From: Hymenobacter mucosus
GTDB taxonomy: Bacteria; Bacteroidota; Bacteroidia; Cytophagales; Hymenobacteraceae
Assembly: GCF_900188255.1 (NCBI RefSeq)
Contig: NZ_FZNS01000014.1
Span: 1 to 64,000, forward strand
Direction: 5' to 3'
Length of the DNA stretch: 64,000 bases
In this document: piece after piece, positions 9,353 to 17,724 of the stretch
Layout of the letters: the number at the start of each line of letters is the position of its first letter
How positions within the stretch are numbered: position 1 is the first letter of the stretch
Notes under the pieces: generated by a model
The model's database searches: none
Told to the model about the DNA's origin: nothing
The model's input: the letters and a program-made list of their open reading frames with translations, nothing else
Program-made: the position numbers and the translations under genes

Positions 9353-10228
9353 TCAAACGGCGGCCAACGCCAGCACCTGGGCCTCAGATATGGGTGGGGT
9401 AGCGCCCTGGTAGCTGGCTACTAGGGCACCCGCGGCGCAGGCAAAAGCCAAGTAGTTGGGAGGCGCCTGCCTCAGCAGCAACCCCCGAAGCAAAGCAGCA
9501 AGAAAAGCGTCGCCGCTACCGATGGTATCTTGCACCTGCACCACTAAGCTTGGGCTGAAATACAGCTGGTGGTCGACCCACAAGACTGCTCCATCGGCTC
9601 CCTTCGTGACGCACACGGCTTGCAGATGAAAGCGTTCAGCCAGCCACTGTAGGGCCGTTTCTTCACTCGGGGCCACCCCAAACCACCCCATGATTTCCGT
9701 TAACTCGTGGTGGTTTAGTTTTACCACGTCGGCTTGGTTGAGTAGGTAGCTCACTACGTCGCGGGAGTAGTGGGGGGGGCGTAGGTTTACATCAAAGACC
9801 TTGAGGCGGGCTTGTTGCAGTAGCCGGTACAACGTTTCGCGGGAGGGTGCGTGGCGGGCCGCGAGGCTGCCATATACGAAGGCCTCGGCCGTTTCTACCA
9901 ATTCTCGTACCTCGGCCGTGTACTGGATGTAGTCCCAGGCCACGGGCTTCACAATCTGGTAGGTTACTTCCATCGTGTTGCTCACGTTGGCTTTTACCAC
10001 GCCTGTCAGGTGAGTTTCGCCGTGCTGCACGTAGTGGGTGCTGATGTTCTTTGACTCCACGAAAGCCCGCAACTCGGTACCTAAGTCATCATGACCAATA
10101 CGGCTGATAATTAGAGCATTCAGACCGAAGTTGTGCAGGTGCACGGCTACATTCAGGGGGGCGCCGCCGGGCTGCCGGCCGGTGGGTAGCATGTCCCATA
10201 GCATTTCTCCAAAGCAAGCAATTGGCAT
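9353..10228 (-). CDS. PfkB-family carbohydrate kinase, probable fructokinase
   Basis: A 291-residue ribokinase/PfkB family sugar kinase, without signal peptide, so cytoplasmic. Visible signatures are the N-terminal GGAPLNVAVHLHNFG (substrate-side glycine motif) and the C-terminal VQDTIGSGDAFLAALL, in which Asp of DTIGSGDAF is the catalytic base and the GSGD turn forms the anion hole. The family phosphorylates fructose, ribose, adenosine and related substrates. The sequence style GEMLWDMLPTG resembles bacterial fructokinases. It lies 159 bp downstream of an MFS sugar porter and near a regulator with a sugar-binding sensor, which supports a sugar-uptake-and-phosphorylation unit. Fructose is the best guess for the substrate. 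Confidence 0.85.
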   Translation of the reverse strand: MPIACFGEMLWDMLPTGRQPGGAPLNVAVHLHNFGLNALIISRIGHDDLGTELRAFVESKNISTHYVQHGETHLTGVVKANVSNTMEVTYQIVKPVAWDYIQYTAEVRELVETAEAFVYGSLAARHAPSRETLYRLLQQARLKVFDVNLRPPHYSRDVVSYLLNQADVVKLNHHELTEIMGWFGVAPSEETALQWLAERFHLQAVCVTKGADGAVLWVDHQLYFSPSLVVQVQDTIGSGDAFLAALLRGLLLRQAPPNYLAFACAAGALVASYQGATPPISEAQVLALAAV

Positions 10229-10387
10229 GGGATGAGATGGAAAAGAGTTCCTGAAAACACTACCTCGCTACAGCCACCGAAATGCCTTTCAGCCCTACTG
10301 CTGGGGGCGCCAGTGGCTGTTTAGGAAATGCTGGTCTGGCTGGTCTAAAGGCGTTATTTTTTACGCCCGACACTAACCGCAGCACCC

Positions 10388-11710
10388 TTAGTGCATGACC
10401 AGCGTGTTCTCCATTTGCTCCAAACTACTACCCTTGGTTTCGGGCATATAGCGCAGCACAAACAGGAGTTGCAGCACCATCATGGCGCAGAAAAAAGAGA
10501 ATGTATGCCCACCGCCCAAGCGCTCGGCCAGGTAGGGAAAAGAGAAGGCAATAACCGTAGCCATTACCCAGTGGGTAGAGGAGCCCAATGCTTGTCCCTT
10601 GGCCCGCACCGCGTTGGGAAATATCTCGGAGATGAACACCCAGATGACGGCTCCTTGCGAGAAAGCAAAGAAGCCGATGTACACGAACAGCAGCACCGGC
10701 ACGAGGTAACCGCTGAACTGCTGGGTATAAAAGGCTCGCGCTACCAGCGCTAGCGTGGCAATGAGGCCAAAAGACCCTACCAGCATGAGTTTGCGCCGCC
10801 CAAACCGGTCGATGACATTGACCCCCAGAAGAGTAAAGGCAAAGTTGACCAGACCAATACCCGCCGACGAGAGCAAGGCCGCGCCCTGACCCAGGCCGGT
10901 CATCTCAAAAATGCGCGGGGCATAATAGATGATGGCATTGATGCCCGACACCTGATTGAAAAAGGCAAAGGCCACGGCAAGCAGCACCGGCGTGCGGTAC
11001 TGAGTTGCCCACAACGACTCCCCGCGGCCGGTGCCAAGAAACTGAGCGTTCAGGATGGCGGCTACATCCTCCTGCACGGTAGCGGGGCTAATAATGCTTA
11101 GCACGTCGCGGCCTTCATTCAGGCGGCCATGCAGTAGTAGCCAGCGGGGGCTTTCGGGTACTTGAAATAGGAAGAGCAGGAAGGCCGCCGCTGGCAGAGC
11201 CTGCACGCCCAGCATTAGGCGCCAAGAATCTTCACCGGCATTGGCAAGCAGGTAGTTAGAGAGGTAGGCTGCGAGAATGCCAAAGACAATGTTGAACTGA
11301 AACAAGCCCACCAGCTTGCCGCGCGAGTTGGCCGGCGAAATTTCAGAAATGTAGAGTGGAGCCGTTACGGAGGAAGCCCCCACGCCCAAACCACCTAAAA
11401 AGCGGAACACCATGAAGGGTACCCAACTCGGCGCTAGCGCCGCGCCTACGGCCGACACCAAGTACAGCACCGCAATCCAGCGCAAGGTTTGCCGCCGCCC
11501 CAACTGGTCCGAAGGGATACCCCCGAACATAGCACCTAGTACTGTACCAATCAGGGCAATCGAGATAGTAAAGCCGTGCTCGAAAGCCGACAACTGCCAG
11601 AGGTGCTGAATGGACCTTTCGGCTCCTGAAATCACGGCCGTGTCAAAGCCAAATAGAAAGCCGCCCAGTGCCGTGACGATTGACCAGAAAAGAACTTTGC
11701 GCTGAATCAT
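10388..11710 (-). CDS. MFS sugar porter (XylE/GLUT-like)
   Basis: A 440-residue major facilitator of the sugar porter family with 12 predicted membrane helices. Diagnostic motifs are GFLFGFDTAVISGA in helix 1, DQLGRRQTLR after helix 2, PESPRWLLLHGR before the central loop, NQVSGINAIIYYAPRIFEMTG in helix 7, DRFGRRKLMLVG in the loop after helix 8, and PETKGSSLEQME near the C-terminus. It would carry a monosaccharide released by the upstream hydrolases into the cytoplasm, for phosphorylation by the PfkB kinase encoded next. The gene is followed by the kinase and preceded by the hybrid regulator, all in the same orientation. Confidence 0.92.
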   Translation of the reverse strand: MIQRKVLFWSIVTALGGFLFGFDTAVISGAERSIQHLWQLSAFEHGFTISIALIGTVLGAMFGGIPSDQLGRRQTLRWIAVLYLVSAVGAALAPSWVPFMVFRFLGGLGVGASSVTAPLYISEISPANSRGKLVGLFQFNIVFGILAAYLSNYLLANAGEDSWRLMLGVQALPAAAFLLFLFQVPESPRWLLLHGRLNEGRDVLSIISPATVQEDVAAILNAQFLGTGRGESLWATQYRTPVLLAVAFAFFNQVSGINAIIYYAPRIFEMTGLGQGAALLSSAGIGLVNFAFTLLGVNVIDRFGRRKLMLVGSFGLIATLALVARAFYTQQFSGYLVPVLLFVYIGFFAFSQGAVIWVFISEIFPNAVRAKGQALGSSTHWVMATVIAFSFPYLAERLGGGHTFSFFCAMMVLQLLFVLRYMPETKGSSLEQMENTLVMH

Positions 11711-11914
11711 GGAAAACCGGGGTGAACGTTTCCCAAATCTTGCCTTCCGTTACGGCTACAGTCTGCTGCATTCTTTCAAATGCATGCAAAATTCTTGCAG
11801 ATCATTATTTGTTACGTAAGATGCTGATAATAAGTAATTTAATAGCGTATATCTAGTTCTTGAACAGGGCTATATCCTTAATAATTCGACAGCACTTGCA
11901 GAATTTTGACAGGG

Positions 11915-14659
11915 TTAGTGGCCTGTGTGCAGAGCTTTAAACTCGGAGGGAGATACTTGGTACTTGCCTTTGAAGAGGGTGGCAAAGTAGGAAGGAGAAG
12001 AAAAGCCGGTTTGATAAGCTACCTGAGCAATGGTACTACCTTCCTGAAGCAGCAGTTGCCGGGCCTTGGTAAGGCGTAGGTTTTGGATGCAGTCAATTAC
12101 ACCCGTGCCTAACAGGGCTTTCACTTTGCGGTACAACTGCATCTGCGAAATGCCCATACTGCGCGCAATATCATCCACGCTCAGGCTGGACCGGTCGAGG
12201 TTGGCTTCGATGATGGCCATGAGGTCGGCCAAAAACTTTTGGTCTACGCGCTGGGGCGCTACCGTAGCGGTATCCACCGACAGCTCCCGGCGGAAGTGCT
12301 CCCGCTGCTGGTCGCGGTTGCGCAGTAGTGTGCGCAGGCTTTCTACTAGGAAGGTGGGGTTGAAAGGTTTGGTCAGGTAGAGGTCGGCCCCGGCCTGCAC
12401 ACCCTCAATCTGCTGTTCGGGGGCATTGCGGGCCGTGAGTAGCACCAGGGGAATGTGGGAGGTGCGCCAGTCGCCTTTCAGGGCGGCCACCACGTCAAGG
12501 CCACTGAGCTCCGGCAAGTTTACATCACAAACAACCACATCGGGAATGGTCTCACTGGCCTGGCGTAAGCCGGTAGCGCCATCGGCGGCGGTACTTACCT
12601 GGAAGTGAGGTTGGAGCTTCTGCACCAGAAAGTTGCGTACTTCTTCCTGATCTTCAATTATGAGTACGGTAGTGGTTGTGCGGGCCAGCGGGCTCTCGTC
12701 GAGCAGAGGCGCGGGCTCGTCGTCGAGCAGGTCATTCGGCGCGTGCGTATTGTGGGCTAGCTCCGCATCCAAGAAAGTAGTAGGCTTCTCCAGGGGCAGC
12801 GTCACCGTGAACGTGCTGCCGTGGCCGGGCTGACTCCGAAAGGATAAGGTACCCTCGTGCAAGCGGGTTAGACCGTCGGCCAGGGCGAGCCCCAGCCCCG
12901 AGCCGTTGGCAGATGGCTGGCTACCCTGGTAAAACCACCGCATGATGTGCGGCTGATCTGTTTCGGCAATGCCGCGCCCGTTGTCTTCTACGCTTATCTG
13001 CACGGTATTGGTGCCGGCATTGCGCTGCATGCTTACCGTAATGTGGCCGCCATCGGGGGTGTACTTGAAGGCGTTGGAAAGTAAGTTGGAAAACACCTTG
13101 TCTAGAATGTCGCCGTCGAACCACAGGCTGATAACAGGTTCGGCTGGCAAAAACCGGAAGGTGATGCCCCGGCGCAGCGCGGTTTTCTCGAATACATCCA
13201 TGAGCTCCCGCACGAAAGCTACCAGGTTGCCCTGGGTAGCGCGCACGGCCATCTTGCCCACGTCGATTTTGCGGAAATCCAACAACTGGTTTACCAACTG
13301 TAGTAAGCGCTGGGTGTTGCGGCGCACCAGCTGCAAGTCGTGGCGCTGGGCAGCAGTTAGCTCACTAGGGTTGGTGAGCAAGTCTTCTACTGGGCCCAAA
13401 ATGAGGGTGAGCGGGGTGCGCAGCTCGTGAGAGAAGTTGGTGAAAAAGCGCAGCTTGGCCTCCGACGACCGACGGGCTTCCTCGGCCAGTTGTGCAATCT
13501 GGTTGTGCTGGGCGCTAATTTGGGCGTTCTGCCCCTCTAGTACTTCCCGAATGCGACGGTTCAGGCGCGAGGACCGCCACGCTAGAGCCCCCAGCAGCGT
13601 GGCCACCATCAAGCTTGCCAGAAGCAGATAAACTGTGATTTTCTGGCTGGCATAACGGCGCATCTGTTCTTTCAGGCGCAACTGCTGCCGGCGCAGGTCC
13701 TGCCGTTGGGCAACCAAGGCCTGTGTTTGGGCGCGCACAGTACCTACGTTCAGCGAGTCAATGACCATCGTGCCCAGTACGTTATCTTTCACGTAGGGCT
13801 CATGGCGCAGAATACGCAGGGCCGTGCGGATGGCTTCTTCTCCTCCGGTAGGGTACAGCAGGGTCGCCTTTAGCACGCCATCTTCCACCAACTGCAAGCC
13901 ATTGCCCGGCCCCGGAAGGCCATCTACCCCAATTATGTGTAGGCGCTCGGCTCGGCCGAGCTGCCGGGCTACTTGGTGGGCCGCCCGCGCCATGGGGTCA
14001 TTGTGAGCAAAAATCAAATCAACCCCGGGATGCGCCCGCAATACGGACGGCAAGCGGGCTAGTACCGAAGCGGGCTGCCAGTCACCCAGCACCTGGGCAA
14101 CTACTTGCACGGAGGCGTGGGACGACAAAGCTTGCCGGAAGCCCAGGGTGCGGTCGGTGGCTGGGGAGGAGCCAGGAGTGCCCGTAATTTCGAGCACCTG
14201 GCCGCGGCCGCTTAACAATTGGGCAGCGTACTGCCCCGCGGTGCGACCTACCTCTTGGTTGTTGCCGCCCACGTAGGCGGTATAAAGGCGCGAGGTTGTG
14301 CGTCGGTCAAGAATGACAACCGGAATGCCTTGATTGTAAGCGGCTTCTGCTATGGCCGTTAAGGGCCCCGACTGATTAGGGGAAATCAATAGTAAGTCTA
14401 CCTTCTGCCGAATCAGTTCCTGCACCTGCTGGCGTTGCAGGGCGCTATTGTTCTTGGCGTCCAGCATCTGGAACTGCACGTTCGGGTGAAAGCTCAGTTC
14501 CTTTTCCATGCCGGCCAGCATGGCTCGGCGCCAGGCGTCGTTGGTGGTACACTGCGAGAAGCCTATGCGGTACACCGGCTCCCGGGTATCCGTCGTGCAG
14601 CTGACCAGCAGAGCTAATACACCGAAAGTCAGAAATCGGAACCAGTCATGTTTAGTCAC
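11915..14659 (-). CDS. Hybrid two-component system regulator with periplasmic sugar-binding sensor
   Basis: A single-polypeptide sensor and regulator. Counting from a GTG at 14761 (948 residues), domains are: lipoprotein-like signal near 42-55 (LALLVSC), a LacI/ribose-binding-type periplasmic sensor (about 63-345), one membrane helix (376-395), HisKA with His446 in FFTNFSHELRTP, HATPase (N box SNLLSNAFKYTP, DNGRGIA), a receiver domain with Asp746 (VVVCDVNLPELSG) and a C-terminal AraC-type DNA-binding domain (ISQMQLYRKVKALLG, GFSSPSYFATLF). This is the architecture of HTCS regulators. The sensor type is that of the fructose-sensing BT1754. No ATG exists near the N-terminus. I prefer GTG 14659 because it places the signal sequence correctly. 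It probably activates the adjacent porter, kinase and SusCD operons. Confidence 0.9.
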   Translation of the reverse strand: MTKHDWFRFLTFGVLALLVSCTTDTREPVYRIGFSQCTTNDAWRRAMLAGMEKELSFHPNVQFQMLDAKNNSALQRQQVQELIRQKVDLLLISPNQSGPLTAIAEAAYNQGIPVVILDRRTTSRLYTAYVGGNNQEVGRTAGQYAAQLLSGRGQVLEITGTPGSSPATDRTLGFRQALSSHASVQVVAQVLGDWQPASVLARLPSVLRAHPGVDLIFAHNDPMARAAHQVARQLGRAERLHIIGVDGLPGPGNGLQLVEDGVLKATLLYPTGGEEAIRTALRILRHEPYVKDNVLGTMVIDSLNVGTVRAQTQALVAQRQDLRRQQLRLKEQMRRYASQKITVYLLLASLMVATLLGALAWRSSRLNRRIREVLEGQNAQISAQHNQIAQLAEEARRSSEAKLRFFTNFSHELRTPLTLILGPVEDLLTNPSELTAAQRHDLQLVRRNTQRLLQLVNQLLDFRKIDVGKMAVRATQGNLVAFVRELMDVFEKTALRRGITFRFLPAEPVISLWFDGDILDKVFSNLLSNAFKYTPDGGHITVSMQRNAGTNTVQISVEDNGRGIAETDQPHIMRWFYQGSQPSANGSGLGLALADGLTRLHEGTLSFRSQPGHGSTFTVTLPLEKPTTFLDAELAHNTHAPNDLLDDEPAPLLDESPLARTTTTVLIIEDQEEVRNFLVQKLQPHFQVSTAADGATGLRQASETIPDVVVCDVNLPELSGLDVVAALKGDWRTSHIPLVLLTARNAPEQQIEGVQAGADLYLTKPFNPTFLVESLRTLLRNRDQQREHFRRELSVDTATVAPQRVDQKFLADLMAIIEANLDRSSLSVDDIARSMGISQMQLYRKVKALLGTGVIDCIQNLRLTKARQLLLQEGSTIAQVAYQTGFSSPSYFATLFKGKYQVSPSEFKALHTGH

Positions 14660-15179
14660 TGAAAAGTTCAAAGGGTGGGAGTATGGTTGGGTAAGGGCAG
14701 GTAGGGTCGGCGTGGCACCAGTACCCCGGCGCAAGCGTGGGTGCTTGCTGACGACGGGCACGGATGAGCTTGTAAATTACTACAGAATAATTTGACTTAT
14801 TTCCTTGATATAGGGAGACTTGTACACCTTCTTATTAGCGCCTACCCAGATGTTACCTACTATTAATAAAGGCGCTGGTGCAGCCGTGTTCTTCCTTAGC
14901 AGGGGGAGAAGGTAAGGCACCTACTTGAGGTTGACCACCAATTGCGAGAGCAGGCACAGTAATAATACTATGGTAATCAGACTAGTAACTACTGATTGCC
15001 CGAGTGGGGCCAGTAGCCGAGGCTGCTACTTTCAGTTGTAAGGATAAGTCGGGCGCCCGCCTTTCTGAGCCGCGGCACGTCTAGCCTGCTCCCTTGCGCA
15101 GCCTTAGCAGGCTAGAAGTGCCGTGCTTCCCCTAGTGCCTAGGCCGAGTAGCAACGTAACGCTCCTACGCCGGAAAGAG
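14660..15179. other. Intergenic region between hybrid regulator and sensor kinase
   Basis: This 520-bp gap holds the promoter of the hybrid regulator and, near 15073-15123, a strong hairpin just past the stop codon of the upstream sensor kinase. No coding region is supported. Confidence 0.4.
15073..15123 (-). terminator. Terminator-like hairpin downstream of the PAS kinase
   Basis: The arms at 15073-15090 and 15106-15123 are complementary over 18 bp with one mismatch, and the loop is 15 nt. The hairpin begins 57 bp after the kinase stop codon. There is no clear T-tract, so the terminator role is inferred from its position. Confidence 0.5.
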
Positions 15180-17525
15180 CTAGGGTAGGGGAATGCAAAT
15201 GGTGATGAGCGTCCCCTGACCCAGAGCCGATTCTAGTTGAAGCGTTCCGTTCAGCAGCGTTACCCGGTCTTCAATAATCTTCAGGCCAATACCCGTGAAG
15301 GGTGTGCGGGTGACAAGACCAACGCCGTCGTCCTGGGCTTCTATGCAGAGGCCGTGGGCATCGCGAGTTACTTCCAAGCGGGCCCGGGTGGCCTGGGCGT
15401 GCTTGATGATATTGTTGATTAGCTCCTGCGCTATGCGGTAGATGGCCGTTTCCAGGTAGGGGGAGAGGCGTTCTGTCAGCCCATGGCACGAAAAGGCAAT
15501 ACCACTACTTGCAAAATGAGAGCAGAAGTCTTTAAGGGCCTTGTCTAAGCCGTATTCCTTCAACAGGATGGGAATCAGTTCGTGCGAAACCCGTCGGGTT
15601 TCGGCAATGGCAGTGCCGAGTAGGTGCTCTGTTTTCGCTACCATAGCCGAAAGAGCACCCTCGGGCGCTGGGAGCAGGTGGGCAACCCGGTGAAGGTTTA
15701 GCTTGGTGGCGTACAAAAGCTGGCCCACCCCATTGTGTAAAGACTCAGCTATTCGATGGCGCTCTTCTTCCTGAGCATCAAGAATGGCAAACAACAGCTG
15801 GTTTTGTTGTTCCAGGCGCAGGCGTAGGTTTTCCTGCTCTAGGCGAATAACTTCACTGACGTCCATATCCACACCCAGCACACGTACGGGCTGCCCGGCC
15901 GTATTACGCAGCACCGTGGCTCTTATCTTCAAGGACGTAACGCCCCCCCGAACGTTGATACGCACGGTTTCTTCCATGGCCTGGGGGCTGTGCTGTAACT
16001 GGTGCATTAGCCGCTGGGCTAGCTGCCGGTCTTCTGTCAGCACGTAGTCGAGGTAGGTCGTGAGTTGTACGGGTGTACCCACTGGTAAATCGAACAGGCG
16101 GTACATGCCCGCCGACCAGCGTAGTGTATCCGTAGCGGGCTCATACTCCCAACTACCTAGCTGCGCCACTTGCTCCGTTTGTTTTAACTGCTGCAAGTTC
16201 TGGCGCAACTGCTGCTCGGCCTCTTTGCGCCCCGTAATATCGGCCGTGGTGGTGGCTACGCCATCGTGTAACTTCACGGTAGACTGGTGAAACCAGCCAT
16301 CGAACTGCTCCTGGGCGTAGTACCGCTCGCTCTGGTCGGGACACCCGGTTTCTACTACCCGCTTGAAGGTGTCGAATATGCCAGCTGCCACCACGCCGGG
16401 GTTTTGGGTTAGCAGGAGCTGGCCAATTACGTCGCCGTAGATGTTCTCCGCAGCCTGGTTATTGAGTATCCACCGAAAGTCCACGATTTCGCCTTGCTCG
16501 TCGCGTACGGCTTCAAATACCTGCACCATGCTCGGGGAGCTGTCGAGGGTAGCCTGCAGGAGTTCCCGGCTCGTCTGCAACTGCTGCTCGGCTTGTTTGC
16601 GGGCGTTGATGTCCTCGGTGTGCATCACAAAGCCGTCGCCCATTTTCACCAGCGTTTGGTGAAACCAGCCATCGAATTGCTCATGGCTATAGTAGTGCTC
16701 GTGGTCGACGGGTACGCCGGTATGCGTCACCTGCACAAACTGCTCAAACAGGCCATTAACAACCACACCGGGGTTTTCCGTGAGCAGGCTTTTGCCTACC
16801 GGCTCCCCGTAGCGGTCCGTCCAGGCTTTGTTGGCATACACCCACGTAAAGTCCACAATGTGCCCGTTGTCGTCACGTACTGCCTTGAAAGCCTGTACCA
16901 CATAGAGCGAATTATCCAGGCTCACTTGCAGCTGCTCCTTGGCAGTCAATAGCTCCTGCGCCGCATCCCGCGCTTCCGTTTGGTCTTCTACCACGCTCTC
17001 TAGCCGAATGGCCGTGCCGGCAGCATCGCACACTACCCGACCGTGCGAAACCAAGTTGCGCCACTGTCCATCGGGGCGCCGGATGCGGCGGCTGTACCAG
17101 TAAGGTTGCCGATTGCGTCGGGCCTGGGCGAGAATCCGCCGGATGGTAGGCACATCGTCTGGGTGAGTTCGGGAATCCATCCACGCCACCGACGGTGTAC
17201 CCATCTGTGGTGTCTCGCCAAAGAGCTGATACATACCCGCAGAAAACTGCACCGCCCCGCTGCGCAGGTCCAGCTCATAACTACCCAAGTGAGCTATGGC
17301 TTCGGCCGCTTGTAGGCGAGCTTCGCTAGTGGCTAGTGTCTGCTGAACAGTGTGCAAGTGCCGATTCTCTTCTAGCAATACTTCCTGCTGGGCTAGCAAC
17401 GCGGTTAGCAACTCCTGAGCCTCCGCCAAGCTGGTAGGAGGAGCGCTGGCCCGGTGCTTCAACTGCTCCCAAGCAGTAGCAGGACTACTGCTGGCAGGTA
17501 CATTAGCTGGCAAGATGTTTTCCAT
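15180..17525 (-). CDS. Multi-PAS sensor histidine kinase (orphan)
   Basis: A 781-residue soluble kinase. The N-terminal segment (about 30-75) is helical and coiled-coil-like. It is followed by a PAS domain (about 76-185), two PAS repeats that clearly arose by duplication (about 198-310 and 320-435, sharing EQFDGWFHQ followed by VK and DG), and a fourth PAS (about 450-560). The kinase core has DAQEEERHRIAESLHNGVGQLL with candidate phosphorylated His597, then an HATPase domain (YRIAQELINNIIKHAQA, DDGVGL). The core resembles the NarX/DegS-type (HisKA_3) class, which normally pairs with LuxR-type regulators, but none is encoded nearby. No membrane segment is visible, so the signal is cytoplasmic and unknown. 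Confidence 0.88.
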   Translation of the reverse strand: MENILPANVPASSSPATAWEQLKHRASAPPTSLAEAQELLTALLAQQEVLLEENRHLHTVQQTLATSEARLQAAEAIAHLGSYELDLRSGAVQFSAGMYQLFGETPQMGTPSVAWMDSRTHPDDVPTIRRILAQARRNRQPYWYSRRIRRPDGQWRNLVSHGRVVCDAAGTAIRLESVVEDQTEARDAAQELLTAKEQLQVSLDNSLYVVQAFKAVRDDNGHIVDFTWVYANKAWTDRYGEPVGKSLLTENPGVVVNGLFEQFVQVTHTGVPVDHEHYYSHEQFDGWFHQTLVKMGDGFVMHTEDINARKQAEQQLQTSRELLQATLDSSPSMVQVFEAVRDEQGEIVDFRWILNNQAAENIYGDVIGQLLLTQNPGVVAAGIFDTFKRVVETGCPDQSERYYAQEQFDGWFHQSTVKLHDGVATTTADITGRKEAEQQLRQNLQQLKQTEQVAQLGSWEYEPATDTLRWSAGMYRLFDLPVGTPVQLTTYLDYVLTEDRQLAQRLMHQLQHSPQAMEETVRINVRGGVTSLKIRATVLRNTAGQPVRVLGVDMDVSEVIRLEQENLRLRLEQQNQLLFAILDAQEEERHRIAESLHNGVGQLLYATKLNLHRVAHLLPAPEGALSAMVAKTEHLLGTAIAETRRVSHELIPILLKEYGLDKALKDFCSHFASSGIAFSCHGLTERLSPYLETAIYRIAQELINNIIKHAQATRARLEVTRDAHGLCIEAQDDGVGLVTRTPFTGIGLKIIEDRVTLLNGTLQLESALGQGTLITICIPLP

Positions 17526-17724
17526 GAAGATGAAGGCAAGGGAAATACTCGTGTCGTAGTTAGCCTTCCAGAAAATAGTCGTCAGCCCAAGCAGGTAAGA
17601 GAACCTGGTGCCGCCTCAGGTGGCTATGCGCGCATAGAACGGCGCTGCAAGCAACAAGGATAACCAGGTCGCCTCGGTAGGCCAAAAGGCCAGCGCGTTT
17701 GGGCAAGCGTGTAGACCAGGCCAG

